A stretch of DNA of 64,000 bases from CAWIOX01 sp963837775 (GTDB lineage: Bacteria; Pseudomonadota; Gammaproteobacteria; Burkholderiales; Burkholderiaceae_D): positions 416,335 to 480,334 of the forward strand of contig CAWIOX010000030.1 in assembly GCA_963837775.1 (NCBI GenBank), written 5' to 3'. Every line of letters begins with the position of its first letter. Within the stretch, counting starts at the first letter, position 1. Below the pieces are notes generated by a model, which worked only from the letters and a program-made list of their open reading frames with translations, made no database searches and was not told the DNA's origin. A program made the translations under genes and the position numbers. Below are positions 47,734 to 57,355 of this stretch, one piece after another.

Positions 47734-48603
47734 ATGATGCATCCAGAATATATCCTCACCCTGTCTTGTCCCGATCAGCGGGGTATCGTCCGACGTGTCT
47801 CCGGCTTTCTGGCCGATTACGGGTGCAACATCATCGATTCCGCGCAGTACGGCGATGCGCAGTCGCAGCTGTTCTTCATGCGGGTCCATTTCGCCGCCGA
47901 GGATGAGCGCATTGCGGACGCCACCTTGCGCGCCGATTTTGCGACGCTGGCGGCCACCATGCAGATGAATGCACAGTTGCACGACGCGCGCCACAAGCCG
48001 CGCATGATGCTGATGGTGTCGAAGATCGGCCACTGCCTGAACGACCTGCTGTTCCGCTACAAGAGCGGCCTGCTGCCGGTGGAGATTCCGGCCATCGTGT
48101 CGAATCACATGGAGTTCTACCAACTGGCGGCCAGTTACAACATCCCGTTCCACTACCTGCCGCTGGCGGCGGGCGCGTCGGACGAGGCCAAGCAGCTGCA
48201 GGAGTCGCGCGTGATGGAAATCATGCACGGCCAGCAGATCGATCTGGTGGTGCTGGCGCGCTACATGCAGATCCTGTCGCCGGCGATGTGCACTGCGCTC
48301 ACCGGCCGGGCCATCAATATCCATCATTCCTTCCTGCCCAGCTTCAAGGGCGGCAAGCCGTATCATCAGGCCCATGAGCGCGGCGTGAAGCTGATCGGCG
48401 CAACTGCGCACTTCGTCACCGGCGACCTCGACGAAGGCCCGATCATCGAGCAGGATGTGGAGCGCGTCGATCATGCGATGAACGCCGATAGCCTGACGTC
48501 GATCGGGCGCGATGTCGAATGCGTGGTGCTGGCGCGCGCGGTGAAATGGTTCGTCGAGCACCGTATCCTGCTCAACGGTCACAAGACCGTGGTATTCAAG
48601 TAA
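47734..48603 (+). CDS. purU: Formyltetrahydrofolate deformylase
   Basis: 289 aa. It hydrolyses 10-formyl-THF to THF and formate, feeding formate to one-carbon metabolism and possibly to the formate dehydrogenase of this window. The N-terminal ACT domain is ILTLSCPDQRGIVRRVSGFL. The transferase domain has LPVEIPAIVSNHMEFYQLAA, LARYMQILSP, AINIHHSFLPSFKGGKPYHQ with the catalytic Asn and His, and THE closing GDLDEGPIIEQDV with the catalytic Asp. Intact; the ATG at 47734 (MMHPEY) or the next codon may start. Confidence 0.95.
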   Translation: MMHPEYILTLSCPDQRGIVRRVSGFLADYGCNIIDSAQYGDAQSQLFFMRVHFAAEDERIADATLRADFATLAATMQMNAQLHDARHKPRMMLMVSKIGHCLNDLLFRYKSGLLPVEIPAIVSNHMEFYQLAASYNIPFHYLPLAAGASDEAKQLQESRVMEIMHGQQIDLVVLARYMQILSPAMCTALTGRAINIHHSFLPSFKGGKPYHQAHERGVKLIGATAHFVTGDLDEGPIIEQDVERVDHAMNADSLTSIGRDVECVVLARAVKWFVEHRILLNGHKTVVFK

Positions 48604-48703
48604 ATTCAATCCAGTCAATTCAACTACCCGTTTCGCTTGCGTCATCCGATCTTCAGATCGGGGAGTCTCCTTGTGCGAAACGGCATCACACTAAAGCGAC
48701 ACG

Positions 48704-49255
48704 ATGGCCCTCAAAGCAACAATCTACAAAGCCGATCTGCAAATTGCGGATATGGACCGCAATTTTTACGAAACGCAAAGCCTGACCATCGCCCGCCATC
48801 CGTCCGAGACCGACGAGCGCATGATGGTGCGGGTGCTGGCCTTCGCCCGCCATGCACACGAGGCGCTGACCTTCACCAAGGGCCTGTTCGATACCGAAGA
48901 GCCGGATTTATGGCAAAAAGACCTGACTGGCGCGATCGAGCTCTGGATCGAGGTCGGCCAGCCGGATGACAAGCGCCTGCTGAAAGCCTGCGGCCGTGCC
49001 GAGCAAGTGGTGGTCTACAGCTATGCCAGCAACAGCAGCATCTGGTGGAGCCAGATCGGCAGCCGCCTGGAGCGCGCCAAGAACCTGACCGTGTTCAACC
49101 TGCCGAGCGCCACCAGCCAGGCGCTGGAAAAACTCGCGCAGCGCAATATGCAGCTGCAGTGCACGATACAGGACGGGCAGATCTGGATGACGGGCGGGGA
49201 TCAGACGGTGCAGATCGACCTGGAAACCTTCAAGGCCCCGGCCGCTGCCCGCTAG
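48704..49255 (+). CDS. yaeQ: YaeQ family protein
   Basis: 183 aa. MALKATIYKADLQIADMDRN opens the family; ARHPSETDERMMVRVLAFAR, PDLWQKDLTGAIELWIEVGQ and KACGRAEQVVVYSYA follow. YaeQ has a PD-(D/E)XK nuclease-like fold, with the E.W.E.GQPD..R..KA.GRA pattern forming the site, but no activity is proven. The stop lies 14 bases before the first 9-bp repeat flanking the IS1595 remnant. Confidence 0.93.
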   Translation: MALKATIYKADLQIADMDRNFYETQSLTIARHPSETDERMMVRVLAFARHAHEALTFTKGLFDTEEPDLWQKDLTGAIELWIEVGQPDDKRLLKACGRAEQVVVYSYASNSSIWWSQIGSRLERAKNLTVFNLPSATSQALEKLAQRNMQLQCTIQDGQIWMTGGDQTVQIDLETFKAPAAAR

Positions 49256-49278
49256 ATAATGTTTTTGTGGGGGTATGT

Positions 49279-49834
49279 GCGTACGCGGCAGCGCTTTGCG
49301 CTGTCCCTTGAAGCTGCGCCGGAAGAAGGTTTCATCGGCCTCCACCACACCGGTCAACCCGGTCGGCTTTTGCTGCTGCAAATAGGCCAGGAAGGTGTGC
49401 CGCCAGCGGAATGCCCGATCCACGGTCAACCCCACGCGTTGTGCTGATTTACGAATGGTGAGTCCTTCTGCCATACAGCCCGCATGCGCCAGCAACTTGT
49501 CCTTGTCGTGCAAATACACGAACGGCGTTCCCGTCAACGCGATGAAGGTGCGCCGGCAGCTTTTGCAACGATAGCGCTGCTGGCCGGTGGTTTGGCCAAA
49601 CTTCACCACCTTATCCGTGCTGCAGTGGGGGCAATGCACCTGTTTGCCGAGCCGTTCTTCTATCACTCGTTGGTTATTGTCACGCTGCGCCATATCGTGC
49701 ATACGGGCCAGCACGGCTTCCTGCTGTGCTGGGGTCAGTGCTTCGAGCTCAATTTCCAGCCGTTGAAACGATTCCATATCACTGAAACAGTGCTATTCCC
49801 GCACGGATTCATTGGGGCTTTAATAATACAGGGC
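49279..49834 (-). mobile_element. IS1595-family remnant, transposase truncated
   Basis: The transposase starts at 49777 (MESFQRLEIELEALTPAQQE). It has the zinc ribbon CPHCSTDKVVKFG...YRCKSCRRTF, the helix-turn-helix RKSAQRVGLTVDRAFRWRHT and the first catalytic residues in GVVEADETFFRRSFKGQ, then runs out at about residue 165. The rest of the DDE/DDN domain is missing. The piece is bounded on both sides by GGGGTATGT (49270-49278 and 49835-49843), as after insertion or a recombination event. Its leader holds copy 7 of the dispersed repeat. Not mobile by itself. Confidence 0.75.
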
Positions 49835-49843
49835 GGGGTATGT
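49790..49843 (-). repeat. Dispersed repeat, copy 7, in the transposase leader
   Basis: On the minus strand: CATACCCCGCCCTGTATTAT, TAAAGCCCCAATGAATCCGT, GCGGGAATAGC. The core CAATGAATCCGTGCGGGAA fits the consensus, and the CCCTGTATT flank equals that of copy 2. It begins 13 bases upstream of the transposase ATG and ends at the outer direct repeat. Confidence 0.75.
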
Positions 49844-49898
49844 AAAGTGCGCTGCAGCGCGTGAAAATGTCCTGCAGCGCACTTTTTGTATTGGCAGA

Positions 49899-50562
49899 TC
49901 AGGCCAGAACGCGCTTGAACCAGGCGCCGATGTCGTCGAGTTCTTCGGCGCACACCGAGTGCTGCATCATGTACTCATGCCACTCGACGTCATAGCCGAG
50001 CGAGCTCAGCAGGTCGCGCGATTGTTCGGCGCGCTGGATCGGGATCACCGCATCGCCGCGGCCGTGCGCCATGAAGATCGGCGTCTGCTGGTTGGCCGGA
50101 TGGCGTTCTGCGGCGGTGACGTCGCTCAAGCGGCACATAGCCCGACAGGCACAGCAGGCCGGCCAGTTGTTGCGGATGGCGCAAGCCGGTTTGCAGGGTC
50201 ATCGCGCAGCCTTGGGAAAAACCGGCGAGGATGATGCGATTGGCCGGCGTGCCGCGCGCGATTTCCTTGGCGATCAGTTTTTCGACCGAGATCTGCGACT
50301 TGCGCAGGCCGGCTTCGTCTTCGCGCTTGGCGATGTCGGCACCCAGGATGTCATACCAGGCGCGCATCACGTAGCCGCCGTTGATGGTTACCGGTATCGC
50401 GGTGGCATGCGGGAACACGAAGCGGATCGGCGGGCAGCCTGCCAGATCCAGTTCGTTGACGATCGGCACGAAGTCATTGCCGTCGGCACCCAGGCCGTGC
50501 AGCCAGATGACGGAGACGGTCGGGTTGGGGCCGGTTTCGATTTCGATGGTTTCTAGTGTCAT
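49899..50562 (-). CDS. Carboxylesterase/phospholipase family hydrolase (one frame break)
   Basis: About 220 aa after one extra base near 50140. It opens TVSVIWLHGLGADGNDFVPI, has the cap region GGYVMRAWYDILGADIAKRE, the nucleophile elbow IILAGFSQGCAMTLQTGLRH, and after the shift the acid and base in MAHGRGDAVIPIQRAEQ and WHEYMMQHSVCAEELDDIGA. This is the YpfH/Est-type small serine esterase family (abhydrolase_2), with Ser-Asp-His in the expected order. Cytoplasmic. The break falls between the elbow and acid strand and is probably a sequence error. Confidence 0.88.
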
Positions 50563-50690
50563 GGTGGGAACCTTCTTGGTGGTCACAATGGAGTGGGTGC
50601 GTAACAACCGTCGCTTTCCCGTTCAGGCGCGAATCCGGCTGTCACGCGCAGGACTCCCGTGAGTGCGGGAATCCTGGCGATGGATGCGAT

Positions 50691-51320
50691 TTATGCGGCG
50701 GGTGTTTTGGTGCGGATCGCGGATTTCGGGCGAAATGCCTTGCAGACGGTTTCATCGGTTTCGATGTAGGGCCCGCCCATCAGGTCGATGCAGTAGGGCA
50801 CCGCCGCGAAGATGCCGGCGATCAGCTGCTTGCCGTCGGCGTCTTTCAGGCCTTCCAGCGTTTCCTTGATCGATTTCGGCTGGCCCGGCAGGTTCATGAT
50901 CAGCGCCGCATGGTCGGCGGTTTCGCGGATCACCGTGACTTGCCGCGACAGGATCGCGGTCGGCACGAACTGCAGGCTGATCTGGCGCATCTGTTCGCCG
51001 AAGCCGGGCATTTCCTTGGTGGCGACCGCCAGCGTTGCCTCCGGCGTCACATCGCGCCGCGCCGGGCCGGTGCCGCCGGTGGTCAGCACCAGGTCGCAGC
51101 GCAACACGTCGACCAGTTCGATCAGCGCTTGTTCAATCGCTGCCCGTTCGTCCGGGATCAGCCGGGTTTCCATTTCCCACGGGCTGGTCAGCGCGGCAGA
51201 AAACCAGTCGCGCAGCGCCGGGATGCCCTGGTCTTCGTAAACGCCGCTGGAGGCGCGGTCGGAGATCGAGACCAGTCCGATGCGCAACTGGTCGGGATTA
51301 CTCTTCTTCGCTGTCGTCAT
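50691..51320 (-). CDS. mog: Molybdopterin adenylyltransferase
   Basis: 209 aa. It adenylates molybdopterin before metal insertion, a step the formate dehydrogenase of this window needs. Marks: LRIGLVSISDRASSGVYEDQ, LVLTTGGTGPARRDVTPEAT holding the GGTG site, FGEQMRQISLQFVPTAILSR and LIMNLPGQPKSIKETLEGL. The Mog form, rather than MoaB, is favoured by the length and the C-terminal GGPYIETDETV. It overlaps darP by 23 bases, so the two are co-transcribed. Confidence 0.93.
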   Translation of the reverse strand: MTTAKKSNPDQLRIGLVSISDRASSGVYEDQGIPALRDWFSAALTSPWEMETRLIPDERAAIEQALIELVDVLRCDLVLTTGGTGPARRDVTPEATLAVATKEMPGFGEQMRQISLQFVPTAILSRQVTVIRETADHAALIMNLPGQPKSIKETLEGLKDADGKQLIAGIFAAVPYCIDLMGGPYIETDETVCKAFRPKSAIRTKTPAA

Positions 51321-51891
51321 TCTGATCGTCCTGATCGTCTGACCCGGAGGTCTTGGTTTGCAGTTGTTTCAGTATCTGGAAAATCTCGCGGTAGGCCTTG
51401 GGCGGCTTGTTCTCGGCCTGTTCCTTGCGCGCATTGCGGATCAGGGTGCGCAGGTGCTGCACCTCGAGTTCCGGATGCTGCTGCAGCAACAGCGTCAGCG
51501 CCGCATCATCCTTGAGCAGGCGGTCGCGATGGCGTTCCAGTGCATGCATCGCGCTGGTGTCGGCCTTGGACAAGCCTTTCCAGCTGTCCATCGCACGCTG
51601 GATGACGGCGAGTTCTTCTTCGTTGAGTGTGCGCATTTTCTTGCCGACATATTGCAGCTGGCGGCGGCGGCCTTCGTGATCCTTGATCAGTTGGCATTCA
51701 AGGATCGCATCCTTGACATCTTCCGGCATCGGCACGCGCTTGACGCGGTCGCGCGGCTGGTCGATCAGTTCCTGGCCCAGCTTTTGCAGGGCGGTCATTT
51801 CGCGCTTGAGTTGCGACTTGGACGGGCGATCGTATTCTTGTTCGAATTCGTTGGTCTGGAAGCCGCAAGCGCCTCGGTTAGGATTTGGCAT
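51298..51891 (-). CDS. darP: Ribosome-associated protein DarP (YjgA, DUF615)
   Basis: 197 aa, charged and helical. It assists late assembly of the large ribosomal subunit. RPSKSQLKREMTALQKLGQE opens the DUF615 domain; DAILECQLIKDHEGRRRQLQ and YVGKKMRTLNEEELAVIQRA are diagnostic. The acidic tail (SGSDDQDDQNDDSEEE) is unusual but seen in betaproteobacteria. The ATG at 51891 is chosen because it begins the conserved part. It is divergent from pmbA, the usual arrangement in this group. Confidence 0.94.
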   Translation of the reverse strand: MPNPNRGACGFQTNEFEQEYDRPSKSQLKREMTALQKLGQELIDQPRDRVKRVPMPEDVKDAILECQLIKDHEGRRRQLQYVGKKMRTLNEEELAVIQRAMDSWKGLSKADTSAMHALERHRDRLLKDDAALTLLLQQHPELEVQHLRTLIRNARKEQAENKPPKAYREIFQILKQLQTKTSGSDDQDDQNDDSEEE

Positions 51892-51974
51892 AATGAATTG
51901 AGGGTGGCAGTGAGCCATTCTGTAAACGACTGCTATGATAACTCCTTTAGTGATCATCCGAAGAAAACAAGCTC

Positions 51975-53327
51975 ATGAGCGACTCCGTATTCATCCATAG
52001 CCAGGACCAGTTGACGCAACTTGCGCAAGATGTTTTGCGTTTTGCCAAAGAACAAGGGGCGTCGGATGCCTCTGTCGATTTCAGCGAGGGGAGTGGTTTG
52101 TCCGTGTCCGTGCGCAAGGGCAAGATCGAGACGATCGAGCAGAACAAGGACAAGGGCATGGGCGTGACCGTGTATATCGGTCAGCAGCGCGGCAATGCCA
52201 GCACTTCCGATTTTTCCGAAACAGCGCTCAGGGCAACCGTCGAGGCGGCCTACAATATTGCCCGCTTCACGGCGGAAGACGATTGCGCGGGGCTGCCGGA
52301 TGCCGACATGCTGGAAATGCATCCGCAGGATTTGCGCCTGTGCCATCCGTGGCTGATTTCTGCCGAAGAAGCGGTGGAACTGGCCAAGCGCACTGAAGCT
52401 GCGGCATTTGCGGTGGACAAGCGCATCACCAATAGCGAGGGTGCCAGCGTGTATGCGCAGCAATCGCATTTCGTGTCGGCCAATAGTCGCGGGTTTATCG
52501 GTGGCTATCCGTTTTCCCGTCACAGCATTTCGGTCGCGCCGATTGCCGGCAAAGGCTCGAAGATGCAGCGCGACGACTGGTATTCGTCGATGCGCAATCC
52601 GAAAAAACTGGCGAAACCGGAAGACATCGGCCGTTATGCGGCAGAACGCGCACTGGCGCGCCTGAATGCGCGCAAGCTCGATACCCGCAAATGCCCTGTG
52701 CTGTTCGAGGCGCCGCTGGCGTCAGGCTTGCTGGGTGCGTTCGTGCAGGCGGTGTCGGGTGGCGCCTTGTATCGCAAATCGACCTTCCTGCTTGACTCGC
52801 TCGGTACGCAGGTGTTTCCGTCGCATATACAGATTACCGAAGATCCGCACCTCGTCGGTGGCGTCGGCTCGTCACCGTTCGATGATGAGGGTGTCCGGAC
52901 GCAACGGCGCGACGTGGTCACGGATGGTGTGGTGCAGGGTTATTTCCTTTCCACTTATTCGGCCCGCAAGCTGGGCATGCAAACCACCGGCAATGCAGGC
53001 GGCGCGCATAATCTGTCGCTCACATCGTCGCTGACCAAGCGCACCGATAATTTCAAGGCGATGCTGAAAAAACTCGATACCGGTTTGCTGGTGACCGAAT
53101 TGATGGGGCAGGGCACGAATTACGTGACGGGTGACTATTCGCGCGGCGCTTCTGGATTTTGGGTTGAGAATGGCGTGATCCAGTATCCGGTAGAGGAAAT
53201 AACGATTGCCGGCAACATGAAAGATATGCTCCGTCAGATCGTTGCCGTTGGCGCTGATACCCTGGAGCGCGGTTCTAAAAGAACCGGTTCCCTGCTGATT
53301 GAAAGCATGATTGTGGCCGGTGCTTGA
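51975..53327 (+). CDS. pmbA: TldD/PmbA-family metalloprotease PmbA
   Basis: 450 aa, intact. PmbA forms a complex with TldD that degrades and trims peptides such as microcins. Seen: KEQGASDASVDFSEGSGLSV, VRKGKIETIEQNKDKGMGVT, then PVLFEAPLASGLLGAFVQAV, the GVVQGYFLSTYSARKLGMQT segment, and the C-terminal TGDYSRGASGFWVENG and GSKRTGSLLIESMIVAGA. The HExxxH zinc motif belongs to the TldD partner, which is not in this window. Divergent from darP. Confidence 0.95.
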   Translation: MSDSVFIHSQDQLTQLAQDVLRFAKEQGASDASVDFSEGSGLSVSVRKGKIETIEQNKDKGMGVTVYIGQQRGNASTSDFSETALRATVEAAYNIARFTAEDDCAGLPDADMLEMHPQDLRLCHPWLISAEEAVELAKRTEAAAFAVDKRITNSEGASVYAQQSHFVSANSRGFIGGYPFSRHSISVAPIAGKGSKMQRDDWYSSMRNPKKLAKPEDIGRYAAERALARLNARKLDTRKCPVLFEAPLASGLLGAFVQAVSGGALYRKSTFLLDSLGTQVFPSHIQITEDPHLVGGVGSSPFDDEGVRTQRRDVVTDGVVQGYFLSTYSARKLGMQTTGNAGGAHNLSLTSSLTKRTDNFKAMLKKLDTGLLVTELMGQGTNYVTGDYSRGASGFWVENGVIQYPVEEITIAGNMKDMLRQIVAVGADTLERGSKRTGSLLIESMIVAGA

Positions 53328-53506
53328 AATTATTTCATGTAAGTAGTTTTGCGTACGTATAAGTTGTTGTGTTGCCATATGATTTTGTATTGCGCCTAGT
53401 CAATTCAGCCCATACAATTTGTGAAACAAAAAAGCTGACATCACCCTGTCGGAAGATGAGGTCGCGATCAGTGGATTTTCCCGGTGTTTAATCCTTAGGA
53501 GACAAA

Positions 53507-54592
53507 ATGGAACGACGTTCATTCCTCAAGAAAGCAGCAGTCGGTGCGGCAGTGGGTGCGGTCGCAGTCCCGGCATTGGCGGAATCTACGCCAACAATTA
53601 ACTGGCGTCTGGCTTCCAGCTTTCCCAAAAGCCTGGACACGATTTATGGCGCCGCTGAAACTTTTGCTGCCAGGGTCAAGGAATTGACAGACGGTAAATT
53701 CAATATCCGCGTTTTTGCGGGTGGTGAAATCGTTCCCGGCCCACAGGTGCTGGATGCGGTGCAAAGCGGCACGGTTGAAATTGGACATACTGCTTCTTAC
53801 TATTATTTCGGCAAGGATCCGACATTCGCGTTTGATACGGCAGTCCCGTTCGGCATGACATCGCGCCAGCAAACTGCCTGGATGATGCACGGCAACGGCA
53901 TGAAGCTGATGCGCGAACTGTTTGCTGAATACAATGTGGTGAACTTCCTGGGTGGCAATACCGGTACCCAAATGGGTGGCTGGTTCCGCAAGGAAATCAA
54001 AACGGTTGAGGATCTGAAAGGCTTGAAATTCCGCGTCGGCGGTTTTGCCGGTCGTGTGATGACCAAGCTTGGCACCGTGCCGCAGCAAATCGCCGGCGGC
54101 GACATCTATCCAGCACTGGAAAAAGGCACGATTGACGCCGCCGAATGGGTAGGCCCTTACGATGATGAAAAACTCGGCTTCTACAAAGTCGCTAATGTTT
54201 ATCACTACCCGGGCTGGTGGGAAGGCGGCGCCCAGCTGTCGTTCTACGTCGGCAAGAAAGAATGGGACAAGCTGCCGAAACAGTATAAGGCTGCAATTGA
54301 AGTCGCCTCACTGGAAGCCCATGTCGATATGCAGGCCAAGTACGATGCAAAGAATCCGGCTGCACTCGGTCGCTTGTTGCAAAACAAGATTTCACTCAAG
54401 CCATTCCCGCCAGCTGTGATGGATGCTTGCTTCAAGGCGGCGCAAGAGACTTTCACTGAAGAAGCTGCGAAGAATCCGAAGTTCAAGAAAGTCTATGACG
54501 ATTGGAAAAACTTCCGCAACAATCAGGGCCAGTGGTTCAATGTTGCAGAGCAATCGTTCGCTCGCTTCAACATGGGCAAGGCCTTGAAATAA
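53507..54592 (+). CDS. TRAP transporter substrate-binding protein (DctP family)
   Basis: 361 aa. Tat-type signal MERRSFLKKAAVGAAVGAVA. The body has INWRLASSFPKSLDTIYGAA, FNIRVFAGGEIVPGPQVLDA, YYYFGKDPTFAFDTAVPFGM, GLKFRVGGFAGRVMTKLGTV with the ligand-binding Arg, and GTIDAAEWVGPYDDEKLGFY. This matches the 2-oxoacid/mannitol-like TRAP group, which uses Tat export. No DctQ or DctM gene is beside it, so it is orphan here. AGGAGACAAA precedes the ATG. Confidence 0.92.
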   Translation: MERRSFLKKAAVGAAVGAVAVPALAESTPTINWRLASSFPKSLDTIYGAAETFAARVKELTDGKFNIRVFAGGEIVPGPQVLDAVQSGTVEIGHTASYYYFGKDPTFAFDTAVPFGMTSRQQTAWMMHGNGMKLMRELFAEYNVVNFLGGNTGTQMGGWFRKEIKTVEDLKGLKFRVGGFAGRVMTKLGTVPQQIAGGDIYPALEKGTIDAAEWVGPYDDEKLGFYKVANVYHYPGWWEGGAQLSFYVGKKEWDKLPKQYKAAIEVASLEAHVDMQAKYDAKNPAALGRLLQNKISLKPFPPAVMDACFKAAQETFTEEAAKNPKFKKVYDDWKNFRNNQGQWFNVAEQSFARFNMGKALK

Positions 54593-54643
54593 GTTTGTTC
54601 GTATCAACGGTTGCTGCAGTGGAACATCGCTGCAACTGCTGAC

Positions 54644-54674
54644 AAAAAAACCTCGCAACATGCGAGGTTTTTTT
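54644..54674 (+). terminator. Terminator after the TRAP binding-protein gene
   Basis: AAAAAAACCTCGCA and TGCGAGGTTTTTTT pair around a three-base loop. It may serve both this gene and, in reverse, ackA. Confidence 0.9.
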
Positions 54675-54704
54675 ATGCCGGCACCCGTGTCCGAGCGGTT
54701 GGCG

Positions 54705-55908
54705 TCAATCAATCCGGCATAGTTCAGCCGCATCGCTGGCCGCGACACGGCCCTCGTCGGTTGGCACTACCCATACTTCGACGCGGCTGTCTTGCGCATG
54801 GATGGATAGGGTTTGGTCGCCGGTCGCCGCCAGATTCCGTTTCGCGTCAATTCTTACGCCCAGATAGCGTAATCGCTCGCAACTGGCCAGGCGCAATGCG
54901 GCGTCATGTTCGCCGATGCCGCCGGTGAAGGCGATCAGATCCAGGCCGCCAAGACAGGCTGTCAGTGCGCCGGATTCCTTGACCAGACGGTGAGTGAACA
55001 ATTCGATGGCCAGCGCGGCGTCGGGATGGTCGCTGGCACGCAAGGTGCGCATGTCGGCCGAGATGCCGGAGACGCCACACAAGCCTGATTCACGGTACAG
55101 CGTGCGCTCGATTTTTGCCAGATCCCAGCCCTGACGCAGCAGGTGCAACAATACGCCGGGATCGACTGCGCCGCTGCGGGTGCCCATCATCAGGCCGTCG
55201 AGTGCCGAGAAGCCCATGCTGGTGGCGATGCTCTTGCCTTCGGACAGCGCGCAGGCGCTGGCGCCGTTGCCGAGATGGGCGATAAGAACTTTTTTCCCGG
55301 CTTGTGCTGTAGCGTTCTGCGAGACGGCCGGCGACATAGCGGTAGGACAATCCATGAAAGCCGTAACGCCGGATGCCGGATTGGCGCAGTGCTTGCGGCA
55401 ATGCGAACAGTTGTTCTACTAGCGGAATGGTCGCGTGGAAGGCGGTGTCGAAGCAGCCGACCTGCGGCAGCGCCGGATAGGCGCGACGGAACGCATGGAC
55501 GCCATCCAGATTGTGCGGTTGGTGCAACGGGGCGAGAGATGACAGGTTTTCCAGATAGCTTATGGCTTCGTCGTCGAGGATGGTCGAGGCGGCATAGCGC
55601 TCGCCGCCATGTACGATACGATGCGCGATGGCGACGATGCGCAAGCTGTCGGCGTGCTGATCAAGGATTTCACGCAAGGCGGCAAGCGCATGGTCGAAGC
55701 TGTCGCCCGCGGCAGGCGGCAGCATCTGTTTTGATTCGCCAGCGTCGTCCCGCACGCAGATGCAGGGCGTGCCTCCCGGCTCCAGCCCCTCGACGATGCC
55801 GGTCAGGCGGGCAGCATCGACAGTGTGCGCGTGCTGTGGATAGAGCGCGAATTTCAGCGAGGAAGAGCCGGCATTGACTGCCAGCACGGCGTTTTGCACT
55901 GTGCTCAT
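54705..55908 (-). CDS. ackA: Acetate/propionate-type kinase (one frame break)
   Basis: About 400 aa after one extra base near 55325 (CTCGCAG for CTCAG). It interconverts acyl phosphate plus ADP with carboxylate plus ATP. Motifs: VLAVNAGSSSLKFALYP; AIAHRIVHGGERYAAS; FDTAFHATIP; RRYGFHGLSYRYVAGRLAQ across the shift; HLGNGASACALSEGKSI; DLIAFTGGIGEHDA. The protein is ASKHA-fold and cytoplasmic. It overlaps the MaoC/PTB gene by four bases (ATGA) and closes the phaC operon, so it may turn acyl phosphates into ATP. Confidence 0.93.
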
Positions 55909-57353
55909 GGGCGTTCCTGCCGATAGCGGTGCGCCAACAGCAGCGCCAGCGCTGCCGAGGCCACCCTGGAGCTGGCGTCATCGGCGCGGCTGGTCAGTGC
56001 AATCGGTACCGTTGCGCCCAGCACCACGCCACAGGTGGATGCGCCAGCCAGATATTCCAGCTGCTTGGCCAGCATGTTGCCGGATTCGAGGTCGGGCACG
56101 ATCAGGATGTCGGCATGGCCGGCAACTACGGATTTGATGCCCTTGATGCGGGCCGAGGCAGCTGAGATGGCGTTGTCGAAAGCCAGCGGGCCGTCCAGCA
56201 GCGCACCCTTGATCTGGCCGCGATCGGCCATCTTGCACAGGGCGGCCGCATCTATGGTGGAGGCGATCTTCGGCGTCACGGTTTCCACTGCGGACAGGAT
56301 CGCGACCTTGGGTTCCGGTGTGCCGAGCGCATGTGCCAGATCGATCGCATTTTGCACGATGTCGGCTTTTTCCAGCAGCGTTGGCTGGATATTCAATGCG
56401 GCGTCCGAAATCAGCAGCACCTTGTCATACATCGGCACATCGAAGCGGAATACATGCGACAGTCGCCGCTTGGTCCGCAGTGCTGGCATCGATACGATGG
56501 CCTGCATCATCTCGTCGGTGTGCAGGCTGCCCTTCATCAGGATCTCGACCTCGCCGGCGGCGGCCATGCTGGCGGCGCGTTCGGCGGCGGCGTGGCTGTG
56601 CGGGACATCGATGATCTCAACGCCGTCGAGCGACAGGCCGGATTCGGCTGCGACCGTGTGCAATTTGGAGGCGGGGGCAATCAGCACCGGGATGATCAGG
56701 CCATGCTTGGCGGCATCGAGCGCACCTTTGAGTGATTCCTTGTCGCATGGGTGGACTACCGCGCAGCGTACTGCCGGCAGGCCGCGCACGCTGTCGAACA
56801 GTGCACCAAAACGTATCTGCGGATCGAACAGGTGCAATTCCGGAATCAGGGCGCGTAGTCGCTTGACCTTCTCGCTCGGGGCGATCACCGTGGCGATGCC
56901 GGACAATACCAGCGCACCGGTCTGGTTTTTGATCTGGCAGTCGAGCTGGACGCGTTTTTTGAGGTCTTCTTTCGAGATCACGGTGGCAGTGATGCGCAGC
57001 GTGTCGCCGATTCTGACGGGTTTGAGGAAGTGCAGTGTTTGTTCCAGATAAATCGTTCCTGGTCCCGGCAGACAGGTGCCGAGCAACTTGGAAATCAGCG
57101 CCGCACCCCACATGCCATGCGCGATGACGCCATGAAACAGGGTTTTGTCAGCGTAGTCGGGATCGATATGGGCCGGATTGACATCGCCTGATACGGCGGC
57201 AAAGGCGTCGATGTCCTCTTTGGTCAGGGTGCGGGTTTGCCTGGCCGTTTGTCCGATCGTGAGCTCATCGTAAGTGATGTTCTCGATGGTTTCCTGCGAA
57301 ATTTCTTGGGTGTCTTCGCTCATCTGCATTTCTATTTCTGTGTGATTTGTCAT
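55905..57353 (-). CDS. Bifunctional MaoC-like hydratase / phosphate acyltransferase
   Basis: 482 aa. The N-terminal MaoC hot-dog domain (about 20-150) has FAAVSGDVNPAHIDPDYADK, the hydratase motif with catalytic Asp and His, and FHGVIAHGMWGAALISKLLG. The C-terminal PTA/PTB domain includes RCAVVHPCDKESLKGALDAA, KGSLHTDEMMQAIVSMPALR, KRRLSHVFRFDVPMYDKVLL and VPDLESGNMLAKQLEYLAGA. It would move acyl groups between CoA and phosphate. Intact; set in an operon of phaC, fabI-like, this gene and ackA. Confidence 0.92.
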   Translation of the reverse strand: MTNHTEIEMQMSEDTQEISQETIENITYDELTIGQTARQTRTLTKEDIDAFAAVSGDVNPAHIDPDYADKTLFHGVIAHGMWGAALISKLLGTCLPGPGTIYLEQTLHFLKPVRIGDTLRITATVISKEDLKKRVQLDCQIKNQTGALVLSGIATVIAPSEKVKRLRALIPELHLFDPQIRFGALFDSVRGLPAVRCAVVHPCDKESLKGALDAAKHGLIIPVLIAPASKLHTVAAESGLSLDGVEIIDVPHSHAAAERAASMAAAGEVEILMKGSLHTDEMMQAIVSMPALRTKRRLSHVFRFDVPMYDKVLLISDAALNIQPTLLEKADIVQNAIDLAHALGTPEPKVAILSAVETVTPKIASTIDAAALCKMADRGQIKGALLDGPLAFDNAISAASARIKGIKSVVAGHADILIVPDLESGNMLAKQLEYLAGASTCGVVLGATVPIALTSRADDASSRVASAALALLLAHRYRQERP

Positions 57354-57355
57354 GG

